The position numbers were made by a program, and so were the translations under genes. From contig NZ_KQ947475.1 of assembly GCF_001506075.1 (NCBI RefSeq), positions 405,376 through 469,375 on the forward strand: a stretch of 64,000 nt of DNA, given 5' to 3'. How positions within the stretch are numbered: position 1 is the first letter of the stretch; each line of letters starts with the position of its first letter. Under the pieces are notes generated by a model. The model did not search any database, was not told where the DNA came from, and was given only the letters and a program-made list of their open reading frames with translations. This document shows, in pieces, positions 26,930 to 36,465 of this stretch. The stretch comes from Vibrio sp. MEBiC08052 (lineage in GTDB: Bacteria; Pseudomonadota; Gammaproteobacteria; Enterobacterales; Vibrionaceae).

Positions 26930-27031
26930 AAAAAAAGCCCGCATCTGTTAGATACGGGCGAATAGTCACAGATGCATTACACAAAAAGTGGATGTACTGA
27001 CTTGAATCAGTTTCACTTTTTAGTCGATTCA
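26930..27031 (-). ncRNA. Candidate small RNA with terminator
   Basis: Minus-strand element of about 100 nt. The 3' end is a 10-bp hairpin (GCCCGTATCT with AGATGCGGGC, one G-U) followed by seven U residues, a strong intrinsic terminator. Upstream lies a stem-loop with outer pairing AAAAAGTG/CACTTTTT type (26983-26990 with 27014-27021) and inner pairing ACTGA/TCAGT (26996-27000 with 27007-27011). A promoter-like pair lies just ahead. No protein frame fits. I do not recognise the family. It could instead be the 3' untranslated end of the ygfZ/deacylase transcript. Confidence 0.5.
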
Positions 27032-27037
27032 GTCGCA

Positions 27038-27066
27038 ATTATGTTAAAAATGCGTAACTGAACCAA
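27038..27066 (-). promoter_or_regulatory. Promoter-like pair for the candidate small RNA
   Basis: On the minus strand TTGGTT (27061-27066) and CATAAT (27038-27043) are separated by 17 bases, which would start transcription near 27031. Only moderate agreement with the consensus. Confidence 0.42.
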
Positions 27067-27185
27067 CAGCAACAGACTACGTGAAAAAACGATAAATGAC
27101 TATTTATGTTTTATTTTTGACTAATAATTCATTTATTGATTTGATTATATTTGAATCTTGTCACATATTTTTGCAATAGATTACA

Positions 27186-27674
27186 CTAACCGACAGAGTA
27201 TTCGCGATGAATGGAGAGGATGGTGGGCTGAACAAGTTCCAATAGGTCTTTGGCTTGCATTGCGATGCCGGCATGAAGATCACCGCTACTGATGGTAATT
27301 TCTGATTCTTGGAAAATTTCAGGATCAAACAGAATCGGTATATTGGTTTTAAGTAGTAACGGTGTGACCGCACCGACAGGATAGCCTGTTACCTGCAAAA
27401 CTTGGTCGCTTGTTGCACACGTCATTCTTCTCCACCCAAAGTAGGATCTGACTTTTTTGGGGTCTACGGACAGATGACCCGGTACACAAGCTAATGCATA
27501 ACGCTCACTCATATCTCTGAGTAGAATGCACTTGACCATCTGATCTGGGTGAACACCACGTAAAACAGCAGCCGCTTTGATCGTGACGGCTGCTTGTTGT
27601 AACAGCAGTCGGTGTGGGACCTGCTGCTGGCGAAGGAATGCAAGTACTTGGGTATCCAGATTAGGATTCATCAT
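27186..27674 (-). CDS. YbaK/EbsC-type aminoacyl-tRNA deacylase domain protein
   Basis: A 162-residue protein of the YbaK/ProX editing-domain superfamily, which hydrolyses mischarged aminoacyl-tRNAs. Visible signs are [22 protein letters not shown] (the conserved lysine region near residue 45), [18 protein letters not shown], and [13 protein letters not shown] near residue 97, the Gly-x-x-Pro active-site loop. The amino acid specificity is not known. The start, probably 27674, overlaps the end of ygfZ by 14 bases, so the genes are likely translationally coupled. No strong ribosome-binding site is seen. Confidence 0.8.
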   Translation of the reverse strand: MMNPNLDTQVLAFLRQQQVPHRLLLQQAAVTIKAAAVLRGVHPDQMVKCILLRDMSERYALACVPGHLSVDPKKVRSYFGWRRMTCATSDQVLQVTGYPVGAVTPLLLKTNIPILFDPEIFQESEITISSGDLHAGIAMQAKDLLELVQPTILSIHREYSVG

Positions 27675-28635
27675 CCAGGCCATAAGGGAGAGGTTGTATC
27701 ATCCACTCTGTTTGTGGTGCGCCCGCGATTCTGAATTGGGTATCTTCTTCCAAATTGTTGGGTAGGATGATGAGACCGATGGCTGAATGATCACTGAATG
27801 GATAGATGGCAAGAAAGCGGCCGACACTGCGCCAGTTTTCTCCGACGGAACGTTCCAATTCAAGTGGTTGATCACTGTTGAGTGTTGTGTCGAGGTTTCC
27901 TTTGAGTATGTACATCGCGCGTTTGTTCGTGCCTCGATACTTTGCTCGCGCTACGATTTCCTGCCCGGTATAACAGCCTTTGCTAAAGCTAATTCCACCG
28001 AGAGCCTGAACATTCAGTGCTTGAGGAATGTGTTGTTCCTGCTCATCTGCCGTCACAATTGGCAGGGCTTCTTCAATGTCAAAACGGGTCCATAAGCTTT
28101 CAGTGACTTTTTCACCCTGAAAGGCGGCTATCACTGATTGTGCTGTCGGTTTGTCCGTGATTAATAACCAGCGTTGTGCAGAGATTTTTACTGCTGTTCC
28201 TCCCGCGATGTCCCGGACATCGCCACGGGTATCACTAAGGCTATTGATATAATGTTCAGCATCTTTTCCCATGACACCGAGGAGAATGTCATCGCCCTGT
28301 GTAAGCTCGATCTTAGAAAATACCGCATATTTTTTAAGTGCCTTGAGTTCGGCATCGATGGCACTGGCGGGTTGGAACATGGCGTAGCCATTTTGGTGTT
28401 GGAAAATTCGAAATACCGACCAGACTTTTCCTTTCGGGTCGCAATGTGCACCGAACGTTGATTGATTTTTCGCGAGCGAAACAATGTCACAGGTAATCTG
28501 ACCTTGCAGATAGGATTTCTGATCCGCTCCGGTGGCGGAAATATATCCCCATGACGTGAGATGAGTGAGGAGTAAGTTCGGTAATGGCGTCTCTGGCGTA
28601 TGTTCGAAAGGGTGAAAGTTGTTTTCCTGATTCAT
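27661..28635 (-). CDS. ygfZ: tRNA-modifying/iron-sulfur assembly protein YgfZ
   Basis: Folate-binding protein of 324 residues related to GcvT, needed for full activity of some iron-sulfur enzymes such as MiaB. The hallmark [12 protein letters not shown] (with the functional cysteine) is near residue 235. The N-terminal half has [11 protein letters not shown], also typical. Divergent from sdhE, as in many gammaproteobacteria. The gene overlaps the following deacylase gene by 14 bases. Confidence 0.95.
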   Translation of the reverse strand: MNQENNFHPFEHTPETPLPNLLLTHLTSWGYISATGADQKSYLQGQITCDIVSLAKNQSTFGAHCDPKGKVWSVFRIFQHQNGYAMFQPASAIDAELKALKKYAVFSKIELTQGDDILLGVMGKDAEHYINSLSDTRGDVRDIAGGTAVKISAQRWLLITDKPTAQSVIAAFQGEKVTESLWTRFDIEEALPIVTADEQEQHIPQALNVQALGGISFSKGCYTGQEIVARAKYRGTNKRAMYILKGNLDTTLNSDQPLELERSVGENWRSVGRFLAIYPFSDHSAIGLIILPNNLEEDTQFRIAGAPQTEWMIQPLPYGLDDES

Positions 28636-28946
28636 ATCTGTATCACCTTGTGCCGATTGAATGGAGACATTCTATACGTAAATCTTTTGATTCCCAAATC
28701 ACCGTTGAGATAGACTTTCTTATGTTGCAAGGATGGCTCGCGACACTAATTCATGGTAGACATTCACTGACAAATACGGGCGAGTTCAAATCATACAATC
28801 GTTTTCGGATAAATCTTTTGCTAATCGTCAGGAAGGTATGTTAAATCGGATAAGTTTTGTCGCTTTGATTGGACTGTGACCCAGTTAGTAGCGGGTAGAA
28901 CACTCCCTTGATACACTAATAAAAATTAAATCAATGAGGTTTTAGA
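28636..28946. other. Divergent promoter region of ygfZ and sdhE
   Basis: 311 bases between two divergent genes. A TGAGGT ribosome-binding site lies before sdhE. No operator or RNA gene could be recognised. An 86-codon plus-strand frame starting inside ygfZ (28584) crosses it but shows no family features. Confidence 0.5.
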
Positions 28947-29207
28947 ATGTATACCGACGAAGAGAAAGCCCGTATTAAATGGGCATGCCGACGTGGTATG
29001 TTGGAACTAGATGTGGTGATTATGTCATTCTTTGAGGAATGTTTTGATCAATTGAGTGAATCCGATCAGCAGGATTTTGTCTCTTTGCTGGAAAGTGATG
29101 ATCCGGATCTCTTTTCTTGGCTGATGGGGCACAAGCGGAGTGAAAATCTCAGTCATGCTTCGATGGTTGATAAGATAGTTGCTTATAACCTTGGTAAAGT
29201 CCGTTAA
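28947..29207 (+). CDS. sdhE: Succinate dehydrogenase FAD assembly factor SdhE
   Basis: 86-residue cytoplasmic protein that promotes covalent attachment of FAD to SdhA and FrdA. The family motif RGMLELD lies at residues 16-22 and the tail region DPDLFSWLMG is conserved. E. coli knew it as YgfY. It is followed by ygfX with an overlap of about 17 bases. The SdhE-YgfX pair was once called a toxin-antitoxin system (CptB/CptA), which later work on SdhE disputes. Confidence 0.95.
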   Translation: MYTDEEKARIKWACRRGMLELDVVIMSFFEECFDQLSESDQQDFVSLLESDDPDLFSWLMGHKRSENLSHASMVDKIVAYNLGKVR

Positions 29208-29586
29208 TCTTTACGCCTCAGTCTCTTTGAATGCCTATATGGTGCAATGGTTGATTGTTCAACTTTCCATCTGGGCATTAATTTCTACCGATTTTCCCCT
29301 GATTCCTTCGATTATTTGTATCTGCTGGCTGTTGAACATCTGGCATGAACAACGACTCTTATTGCCTGTGATCTCAGCACCATGCCGCTATACGGATACG
29401 GGAATGCTGATCGCTGACGCTCAACAACAGAGGATTGAGCGCGTTGAACTCTCATTTGCAATCTGGTTCGTGATTTTTGTCGGAGAACATGGTAAACGGC
29501 AGATGCTGTGGCGTGATAGCTGCCGGGAGCAGACATATCGGCAGTTGTTGGTGATGGAAAAACGGAGGCGTTATCACCTCCGTTGA
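29191..29586 (+). CDS. ygfX: YgfX (CptA) membrane protein
   Basis: About 131 residues with two adjacent N-terminal hydrophobic segments (about residues 17-35 and 38-52) and a cytoplasmic C-terminal half, as in E. coli YgfX. E. coli YgfX was reported to interact with FtsZ and MreB. The start is uncertain: TTG at 29191 overlaps sdhE by 17 bases; TTG 29179 and ATG 29239 are alternatives. The last codons contain a hairpin that also serves as the nadB terminator on the other strand. Confidence 0.78.
   Translation: MVKSVNLYASVSLNAYMVQWLIVQLSIWALISTDFPLIPSIICICWLLNIWHEQRLLLPVISAPCRYTDTGMLIADAQQQRIERVELSFAIWFVIFVGEHGKRQMLWRDSCREQTYRQLLVMEKRRRYHLR
29558..29584 (-). terminator. Terminator of nadB, inside the ygfX 3' end
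   Basis: On the minus strand AACGGAGG-TGATAACG-CCTCCGTT is followed by a U run (AAAAA at 29558-29562 on the plus strand). It lies 40 bases past the nadB stop and within the final codons of ygfX. Confidence 0.8.
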
Positions 29587-29623
29587 CCAGCAATGTACTG
29601 CAACATGCTTTGATACTTTGGGA

Positions 29624-31237
29624 TCAAGAGAAGTCTTTAGGATCAAGGACGGTTGGGCCGCTATTCTCCAATTGCTCCGGATAATCCAGCGTGTAATGCA
29701 GTCCGCGGCTCTCCTTGCGCTGCATCGCACAACAGATCATCAGTTCGGCCACCTGAAGTAAGTTTCTGAGCTCGATTAGATTATTGGAAACCCTGAAATT
29801 ACTATAGTATTCATGTGTTTCCTGCTGAAGCAGGTGAATCCTTCTCAGGGCGCGTTCTAAGCGTTTATCGGTTCGAACGATGCCCATGTAATCCCACATA
29901 AAGAGCCGCAGCTCATGCCAGTTATGTTGAATGACAACTTCTTCATCGGAGCAGGTAACTTGGCTTTCATCCCACGGAGGAAGCGACTTGGCAAGCTGAG
30001 CATCTTCGAGTTTACTGAGAATATCTTGTGCCGCAGAACGGGCATAAACCACACATTCCAGTAAGGAGTTGGATGCCATTCTGTTCGCACCATGTAAGCC
30101 GGTGTAGCTGACTTCGCCAATGGCATAAAGTTGCTTCAGATCGGTTTCCCCTTGTCGATTTACCATCACCCCACCACAGGTATAGTGTGCTGCCGGAACA
30201 ATCGGGATCGGCTCTTTCGTCATGTCGATTCCCAGACTCTGGAGGCGGGCGGATATCGTCGGGAAATGTTTTTCTATGAAGTCCGCTGGTTTATGGCTGA
30301 TGTCCAGATACATACAATCTGCACCAATCCGTTTCATTTCGTAGTCGATTGCTCTGGCGACTACATCCCGCGGTGCAAGCTCCGCTCGCTCGTCAAAATC
30401 CGGCATGAATCGAGAACCATCGGGGCGACGTAAGAAAGCACCTTCACCCCTTAGGGCTTCGGTCAGCAAAAAGTTGCGTGAATCCGGGTGGTATAGGCAG
30501 GTGGGATGAAACTGGTTGAACTCTAGGTTGGCAACTCGGCAGCCTGCACGCCAAGCCATGGCTATCCCGTCACCTGATGAAACATCAGGATTGGATGTAT
30601 ATTGGTATACTTTGGATGCACCGCCGGTCGCCAGAATGATAAATTTTGCTTTAATTGTTTCGACATGCTCATCGTTGCGGTTCCAGACATAGGCTCCGAT
30701 AACTTTCTTCGGGTCACCGCCAATTTTGTCTTCAGTGATCAAATCAAGTGCGTTATGGCGCTCCAGCACTTTGATATTCGGATGATTGATGACGTTATCT
30801 TGTAACGATGTCTGCATCGCCATGCCTGTAGCGTCCGCAGCATGGAGGATTCTACGGTGGCTGTGTCCGCCTTCCCGGGTCAAATGATACTTCGGATGGT
30901 CTTGGTGACTGTCTTCGTCCAGATCAAATGGCACACCGCCATCAATCAGCCACTGAACACACTTTTTAGCATTTTCAGCAATAAAGCGAACCGTCTCTTC
31001 TTCACAGATGCCGCCACCGGCAATCAGCGTATCCTGAACATGTGATTCGATACTGTCGGACTCATCGAATACAGCAGCAATACCACCTTGTGCATAATAG
31101 GTCGCGCCTTCACTCCAGGCCCCTTTACTCAGAACAATGACCTGACATTGTTTTGCAACACGTAGTGCGAGCGAAAGTCCGGCAGCCCCGCTTCCGATAA
31201 CTAGTACATCACACCGATGCTCTTGATTTACACGCAT
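29624..31237 (-). CDS. nadB: L-aspartate oxidase NadB
   Basis: Flavoenzyme that oxidises L-aspartate to iminoaspartate, the first step of NAD synthesis. 537 residues from ATG 31237 (E. coli 540). FAD motif [18 protein letters not shown] at the N terminus. [19 protein letters not shown] active-site run (here [20 protein letters not shown]) near residue 130. [21 protein letters not shown] near residue 375. The frame opens at a TTG seven codons earlier, which family alignment does not support. Divergent from rpoE, a neighbour arrangement shared with E. coli. Confidence 0.96.
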   Translation of the reverse strand: MRVNQEHRCDVLVIGSGAAGLSLALRVAKQCQVIVLSKGAWSEGATYYAQGGIAAVFDESDSIESHVQDTLIAGGGICEEETVRFIAENAKKCVQWLIDGGVPFDLDEDSHQDHPKYHLTREGGHSHRRILHAADATGMAMQTSLQDNVINHPNIKVLERHNALDLITEDKIGGDPKKVIGAYVWNRNDEHVETIKAKFIILATGGASKVYQYTSNPDVSSGDGIAMAWRAGCRVANLEFNQFHPTCLYHPDSRNFLLTEALRGEGAFLRRPDGSRFMPDFDERAELAPRDVVARAIDYEMKRIGADCMYLDISHKPADFIEKHFPTISARLQSLGIDMTKEPIPIVPAAHYTCGGVMVNRQGETDLKQLYAIGEVSYTGLHGANRMASNSLLECVVYARSAAQDILSKLEDAQLAKSLPPWDESQVTCSDEEVVIQHNWHELRLFMWDYMGIVRTDKRLERALRRIHLLQQETHEYYSNFRVSNNLIELRNLLQVAELMICCAMQRKESRGLHYTLDYPEQLENSGPTVLDPKDFS

Positions 31238-31546
31238 AGTTTTATTTTTTCCCAACAATTCCTAATCTATTTCTCTTCCATTCATGTTGTTTTCAGTCAT
31301 GAACAAGTTCCCTGAAGCGACAATTGGATCTTAAGTATTGAAACGTAGCGGCGATATAATGAATCAGTCAGATAAAAATGAATGATTTCCCGATTTCGCT
31401 TGTTTTTCTCTTTCACTACATGCAATGCTTGAATAAACACGGTTGACATCGGTGAAATTTTACCTCATTTGAGGAAAGTGACGAAGCGCTGATTTGTGAA
31501 GCGACCGATTCATCTTTAATATGAAGAAAAATTTCACCGCAGGTGG
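31238..31546. other. nadB-rpoE divergent region, nadB side
   Basis: About 310 bases without a supportable gene. It must contain the nadB promoter on the minus strand and possibly a second, sigma-70 type rpoE promoter (a TTGACA lies at about 31442-31447 but without a good -10 partner). Nothing else recognised. Confidence 0.45.
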
Positions 31547-31574
31547 GGAACTATTTTCCTGTGCATGAGTCTCA
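31547..31574 (+). promoter_or_regulatory. Sigma-E-type promoter of rpoE
   Basis: GGAACTA at 31547-31553, then 15 bases, then GTCTCA at 31569-31574. This closely follows the sigma-E pattern GGAACTT-N15-GTC. It lies about 100 bases before rpoE, consistent with the known autoregulation of rpoE. Confidence 0.72.
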
Positions 31575-31674
31575 CTATACTGCTCATGTAAGCGGTGGTG
31601 TCAATACTACATTTTGAAGTATTAATACCCATATCTGAGAAGGTAAGGGATGAACGATAGGAGTATACGCTCGA

Positions 31675-32247
31675 ATGCACGAGCAGTTGACTGATCAAGT
31701 ATTGATTGAGCGCGTTCAGAGTGGAGATAAGCAAGCCTTTAATCTTTTGGTGGTTAAGTACCAGAATAAAGTTTGCAACCTCATCGCCAGATATGTAAAC
31801 AACAGCGGTGATGTCGCTGATGTCGCTCAGGATACTTTTATTAAAGCCTACCGGGCTATTCCTTCATTTCGGGGAGAAAGTGCATTTTATACGTGGCTCT
31901 ACAGAATTGCCGTGAATACAGCAAAGAACCATATAGTTGCACAAAGCAGACGCCCGCCTGCAAATGATGTGGATGCCGAAGAGGCTGAATATTACGAAAG
32001 TGGTAATGTTTTGAAAGAAATTTCGAACCCAGAGAATATTACGCTGTCGAAAGAATTGAAACATGCTGTATTTGCGGCAATTGATGCGTTGCCTGAAGAT
32101 TTGAAGACTGCAATGACTCTGAGAGAGCTGGAAGGATTAAGCTATGAAGAAATTGCGGTTGTGATGAGTTGCCCTGTCGGAACGGTAAGGTCACGAATAT
32201 TTCGAGCACGAGAAGCGGTAGAAAAGCGGATTGGTTCGCTTTTGTAA
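31675..32247 (+). CDS. rpoE: RNA polymerase sigma-E factor (extracytoplasmic stress)
   Basis: ECF sigma factor of 190 residues (E. coli 191). Region 2 has DVAQDTFIKAYRAIPSFRGESAFYTWLYRIAVNTAKN (about residues 48-84) and region 4 has LRELEGLSYEEIAVVMSCPVGTVRSRIFRAREA (about 147-180). It directs transcription of outer-membrane protein folding and lipopolysaccharide genes when released from RseA. First of rpoE-rseA-rseB-rseC. The GTGTATACGCTCG-type context gives only a weak ribosome-binding site (AGGAG about 14 bases upstream). Confidence 0.98.
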   Translation: MHEQLTDQVLIERVQSGDKQAFNLLVVKYQNKVCNLIARYVNNSGDVADVAQDTFIKAYRAIPSFRGESAFYTWLYRIAVNTAKNHIVAQSRRPPANDVDAEEAEYYESGNVLKEISNPENITLSKELKHAVFAAIDALPEDLKTAMTLRELEGLSYEEIAVVMSCPVGTVRSRIFRAREAVEKRIGSLL

Positions 32248-32267
32248 TGTCTGGAGTTGTCTAGATA

Positions 32268-32942
32268 ATGGTGAATAAAATGGCTGATAAAGAGAAACTT
32301 TCGGCGCTTATGGATGGCGAGTTGATCGATAAATCGTTGATTAGCGATCTATCACAAGATCATGAAGGTTTAGAAACATGGCGCAATTATCACATGATTG
32401 GTGATGTGATGCGTGGTGATACGCCTCAAGGGGAATGGGATATTGCCGCTCGGGTTGCGTTAGCGTTGGAAGATGAACCAATCCATCGTAAAGATTTGGC
32501 TCATGAACAACAAAATACTGAGAATCCGGACATTTTGACGATTACACCTTTGGAATCTCAGCCATTGCCAAATCAGTCCAGAAGACAGTTACCAGCATGG
32601 TTAGGTCAATTGGGACAGGTTGCTGTTGCTGCTTGTGTCTCACTGGTCGTCATTGTGGGCGTACAACAGTATCAGTCTGGTGATGGATCTGATGGGATGA
32701 GTACCACTGATAATGGACAGCTTCCCGTGTTACAGACGATTCCTCTGGCTGGAACGGCTGAGCCTGTTAGTCTGACTCGTGATTCGATGATGAGACATAC
32801 GACAGAAAATAGCGCTCAGGAGCAACGTCGTCGCGTCAATGCGATGTTGCAAGATTATGAGCTACAGTTAAAACTTTATAGCGAACAAAAACGGGAATCA
32901 TCTGACCGTTCAGGTGAAAACCAAGAGTTAGTTGTTGAATGA
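32268..32942 (+). CDS. rseA: Anti-sigma-E factor RseA
   Basis: Inner-membrane anti-sigma factor. The cytoplasmic N terminus (KEKLSALMDGELIDKSLISDL) binds sigma-E. One membrane segment is at about residues 116-132 (AVAACVSLVVIVGV), and a periplasmic domain binds RseB. DegS and RseP cleave it in sequence under envelope stress. ATG 32268 gives 224 residues; a second ATG at 32280 matches the E. coli N terminus better and may be the true start. Ends in ATGA overlap with rseB. Confidence 0.96.
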   Translation: MVNKMADKEKLSALMDGELIDKSLISDLSQDHEGLETWRNYHMIGDVMRGDTPQGEWDIAARVALALEDEPIHRKDLAHEQQNTENPDILTITPLESQPLPNQSRRQLPAWLGQLGQVAVAACVSLVVIVGVQQYQSGDGSDGMSTTDNGQLPVLQTIPLAGTAEPVSLTRDSMMRHTTENSAQEQRRRVNAMLQDYELQLKLYSEQKRESSDRSGENQELVVE

Positions 32943-33922
32943 AAAAATTTCTGGTCAGTGTTGTAACTGCGCTGTTCAGCTTGAATGTGTCATTAGCCTT
33001 TGCAGATGAACTCTCTGCAGAGGCTTTGTTGCATCAGATGAGCCGTGCCAGCCAAAAATTAAATTATGAGCTTTCTTATATTCTGATTAAAAAGAATGGG
33101 ATTGAGCCACTGTTATATCGTCATGCTGTCGAAGATGGTTATTCTTTGGCGCATTTGGTCTATCTGAGCGGCCCTGTTCGCGAGGTTATCCGTCGTGGTG
33201 ATGAGGTTAGCTATATCGAGCCGGGAATTGAGCCATTTACCATCGAATCCAACAGGATGGTGGCACCGGTTATTCCATTACTCCACGGTGACATGACTCA
33301 ACTGAGTCATTACTATGACTTTGTAAAAATTGGTCGTGGGAGAGAAGCCGGTGCAGCATGTCAGGTTATTCGTGTGGTGCCGAAAGATGGACTGCGTTAT
33401 TCCTATGTTCTGTGGATCGATGAGCGAAGTCATCTGCCACTCCGTGCTGATCTGGTTGATCGTGACGGTGAAGTGTTGGAGCAGTACCGGACTATTTCCT
33501 ATTCCCTGAGTGATAAACTGGCTGAGCTGATGCTGAGTTTGAATAAAGCGCAATTGCCACATGTGCTTTCATTGCCTGAAAATCCAGTGAAGAAAACGTT
33601 CTGGAGCGTTGGTTGGGTTCCGAATGGATTTTCTTCTAAAGAGTTGAACCGTTACCGGATGGCAATCACGGATCGTTTGGTCGAAAGTCAGATCTATACC
33701 GACGGGCTGTTTAGTTTCTCGGTTTATGTTGCCGATAGTGACAATCTTTCGTTGAAAAATCAGTTGATCCGTCAAGGTCGTCGGACATTACAGACTGTCG
33801 TGAAGGGAAAAACTGAAATCTCAGTGATTGGTGATATTCCACCGTCCACTGCAAAACGAATTGCACAATCCATCACGTTTGAATTGCATTCGAAAATTAC
33901 GTCAGAGGAAAGTCAGCCATGA
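32939..33922 (+). CDS. rseB: Sigma-E regulatory protein RseB
   Basis: Periplasmic protein of 327 residues with a signal peptide (residues 1-22, cleaved after LAFA). It shields RseA from DegS and RseP and senses lipopolysaccharide intermediates. The large N-terminal domain is LolA/LolB-like (about 25-210) and the small C-terminal domain (about 225-320) has WVPNGF. It overlaps rseA and rseC by four bases each (ATGA). Confidence 0.96.
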   Translation: MKKFLVSVVTALFSLNVSLAFADELSAEALLHQMSRASQKLNYELSYILIKKNGIEPLLYRHAVEDGYSLAHLVYLSGPVREVIRRGDEVSYIEPGIEPFTIESNRMVAPVIPLLHGDMTQLSHYYDFVKIGRGREAGAACQVIRVVPKDGLRYSYVLWIDERSHLPLRADLVDRDGEVLEQYRTISYSLSDKLAELMLSLNKAQLPHVLSLPENPVKKTFWSVGWVPNGFSSKELNRYRMAITDRLVESQIYTDGLFSFSVYVADSDNLSLKNQLIRQGRRTLQTVVKGKTEISVIGDIPPSTAKRIAQSITFELHSKITSEESQP

Positions 33923-34407
33923 TGACGGCTTTGGCAACGGTTGCTCGAGTGCACGAAACTTCTGGTGATTATCAGGTTGAACTGAGTTGTCAGCAGCAGA
34001 CCAGTTGTAGTCACTGTGCGTCTTCTTCCAGCTGTGGTACAGGGATGGTCTCTAAAGCCATCGGTAAGAAAGTGCTGACTTGGCGACTGCATACGTCTCA
34101 GCAGGTCAAAACGGGGCAGGTTGTTGAAATTGGATTTCCTGAAAAAAGTTTATTGCAGTCTGCTGCCATTGTTTATCTTCTTCCTTTGCTTCTGATGATT
34201 TTAGGTGGTGGAGTTGGGCAGCTTTGGTTTGCGCCATTGGTTGGTGGCGGCGAGCCATGGGTGATAGCCTGTACCCTATTATTCACCGCTGGTGGCGTAT
34301 GGATTGCCAAAATATTGGCCCGTCGAATGGAAAAGTTGTCTCAGGAAGAAGTTGTTTTGCTCCGGGTTTTAGGAGAGCCGATTGTCAGACGTGATGTCTC
34401 GAAGTGA
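33919..34407 (+). CDS. rseC: SoxR-reducing/sigma-E system protein RseC
   Basis: Inner-membrane protein of 162 residues. An N-terminal cytoplasmic part carries a cysteine cluster (CQQQTSCSHCASSSSCGTG, residues 24-42), followed by two membrane segments (about 80-100 and 108-128). RseC family members contribute to SoxR reduction together with the Rsx complex. ATG 33919 overlaps the rseB stop (ATGA); a second ATG follows at once. Confidence 0.93.
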   Translation: MMTALATVARVHETSGDYQVELSCQQQTSCSHCASSSSCGTGMVSKAIGKKVLTWRLHTSQQVKTGQVVEIGFPEKSLLQSAAIVYLLPLLLMILGGGVGQLWFAPLVGGGEPWVIACTLLFTAGGVWIAKILARRMEKLSQEEVVLLRVLGEPIVRRDVSK

Positions 34408-34532
34408 TTTATGATGCGAATCCCTTTTAAATTGGGTAGAATCTGCCAACTTAAATGGAATAGAACCTGTATCTTTGAGACGGTTTGTTCTTTTTCTTCT
34501 AAATATTAAAAGAGTTTAATCATCCCAAACCT

Positions 34533-36326
34533 ATGAAGCACATTCGTAACTTTTCGATTATCGCCCATATCGACCACGGTAAATCCACCCTTTCCGATCG
34601 CCTGATTCAGGTGTGTGGCGGCTTAGCTGACCGTGAAATGGCAGAACAGGTTCTAGATTCCATGGATCTTGAGCGTGAACGTGGTATTACCATTAAAGCT
34701 CAGAGTGTGACTCTGGACTACCTCGCAAAAGATGGACAAACCTACCAGCTCAATTTTATCGATACTCCCGGACACGTTGACTTTTCCTATGAAGTCTCTC
34801 GTTCTCTCGCTTCGTGCGAAGGGGCACTGTTGGTTGTCGATGCCGGACAAGGCGTTGAAGCCCAGACACTCGCCAACTGCTATACCGCGATTGAAATGGA
34901 TTTGGAAGTCGTGCCTGTCCTGAACAAGATCGACTTACCAGCGGCAGAACCGGAACGAGTTGCGGAAGAAATCGAAGATATTGTCGGCATTGATGCGATT
35001 GATGCTGTGCGGTGCTCGGCGAAGACTGGGATTGGTGTCGATGATGTTCTGGAACGCATTGTTTCAGATATTCCACCACCGGAAGGGGATGAAGACGCGC
35101 CTTTGCAAGCCTTGATTATTGATTCTTGGTTTGACAATTATTTGGGTGTCGTCTCTTTGGTACGGATTAAAAATGGGATCCTGAAAAAGAACGATAAGAT
35201 CAAAGTCATGAGTACCGGGCAAACCTGGGGCGTTGATCGCATCGGGATCTTTACACCGAAGCAGGTGGATACCGAGAAGTTAGGGACTGGTGAAGTGGGC
35301 TGGGTTGTCTGTGGTATCAAAGACATTCTCGGTGCGCCGGTCGGGGATACGTTAACTCATGCAAAACATGGGTGTGAGAAACCGCTCCCCGGATTTAAGA
35401 AAGTCAAACCGCAGGTCTATGCCGGGCTATTCCCAGTTTCGTCGGATGAATATGAAAACTTCCGTGATGCACTCGGAAAACTCAGTCTCAATGATGCGTC
35501 GTTATTTTATGAGCCGGAGACATCGGCAGCACTTGGTTTTGGTTTCCGTTGTGGCTTCCTTGGTATGCTGCACATGGAGATTATTCAGGAGCGTTTAGAA
35601 CGGGAATACGATCTTGATTTGATCACCACCGCGCCAACGGTTGTTTACCAGGTAGAGAAAACCGATGGTGAAGTGATTCATATCGATAGTCCTGCCAAGT
35701 TACCGGCGGTGAATGATATCCATGAGATCCGTGAACCGATCAGCCGTTGTAATATTCTTGTTCCTTCTGATTATCTGGGGAGTGTGATTACACTCTGCGT
35801 CGAAAAACGGGGTTTGCAGGTTGATATGATTTACCACGGCAATCAGGTCGCTTTGACTTACGATATTCCGATGGCTGAAGTGGTTCTGGACTTTTTTGAC
35901 CGTTTGAAATCGACCTCACGTGGTTATGCTTCTCTGGATTATGCTTTCCAACGTTTTGAAACATCAGACATGGTACGAGTTGATGTGTTGCTCAACGGTG
36001 AGAAGGTTGATGCTTTGGCGATCATTACCCACAAAGAGCAGGCTCAAACGCGTGGACGCCAGTTGGTTGAGAAAATGAAGGAATTCATTCCTCGCCAGAT
36101 GTTTGATATTGCGATTCAGGCTGCCATCGGTAACCACGTCATTGCACGTTCAACGGTGAAACAATTACGCAAAAACGTGCTGGCAAAATGTTACGGTGGT
36201 GACGTCAGCCGGAAGAAAAAATTGTTGAAGAAGCAGAAAGAAGGTAAAAAACGGATGAAGCAGATTGGTAACGTCGAGCTGCCTCAGGAGGCGTTTTTAG
36301 CCATTCTTCATGTTGGTAAAGATTAA
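34533..36326 (+). CDS. lepA: Elongation factor 4 (LepA)
   Basis: Ribosome-associated GTPase of 597 residues involved in translation initiation/back-translocation. GTP motifs: [14 protein letters not shown] (P loop, N terminus), [12 protein letters not shown] (G3, about residue 77), NKIDLPAA (G4, about 131) and CSAKTGIGV (G5). The C-terminal domain unique to LepA ends [15 protein letters not shown]. First gene of a long operon with lepB, as in E. coli. Confidence 0.98.
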   Translation: MKHIRNFSIIAHIDHGKSTLSDRLIQVCGGLADREMAEQVLDSMDLERERGITIKAQSVTLDYLAKDGQTYQLNFIDTPGHVDFSYEVSRSLASCEGALLVVDAGQGVEAQTLANCYTAIEMDLEVVPVLNKIDLPAAEPERVAEEIEDIVGIDAIDAVRCSAKTGIGVDDVLERIVSDIPPPEGDEDAPLQALIIDSWFDNYLGVVSLVRIKNGILKKNDKIKVMSTGQTWGVDRIGIFTPKQVDTEKLGTGEVGWVVCGIKDILGAPVGDTLTHAKHGCEKPLPGFKKVKPQVYAGLFPVSSDEYENFRDALGKLSLNDASLFYEPETSAALGFGFRCGFLGMLHMEIIQERLEREYDLDLITTAPTVVYQVEKTDGEVIHIDSPAKLPAVNDIHEIREPISRCNILVPSDYLGSVITLCVEKRGLQVDMIYHGNQVALTYDIPMAEVVLDFFDRLKSTSRGYASLDYAFQRFETSDMVRVDVLLNGEKVDALAIITHKEQAQTRGRQLVEKMKEFIPRQMFDIAIQAAIGNHVIARSTVKQLRKNVLAKCYGGDVSRKKKLLKKQKEGKKRMKQIGNVELPQEAFLAILHVGKD

Positions 36327-36465
36327 TTGACGTTCGGTCTGCTGAACAGATATATCCCCATGAACTCAAAATGTCGTTTCAACATGTTGAGTGATTTGGA
36401 TATACACAACTCAAGTGAAAGAATCTCGGTTCTTTCACTTTCGTATTTTTAACAAAGGGAAGTTC

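Noticed and set aside
26856..27038. 60-codon minus-strand frame overlapping the candidate small RNA
   Set aside because: It runs through the terminator hairpin and shows no protein family features; an RNA is the better reading.
28584..28844. 86-codon plus-strand frame between ygfZ and sdhE
   Set aside because: Half of it is antisense to ygfZ, there is no ribosome-binding site, and the product has no recognisable features.
28947..29586. SdhE-YgfX as a toxin-antitoxin system
   Set aside because: Although once described as CptBA, SdhE is an FAD assembly factor; the sequence gives no added support for toxin-antitoxin function.
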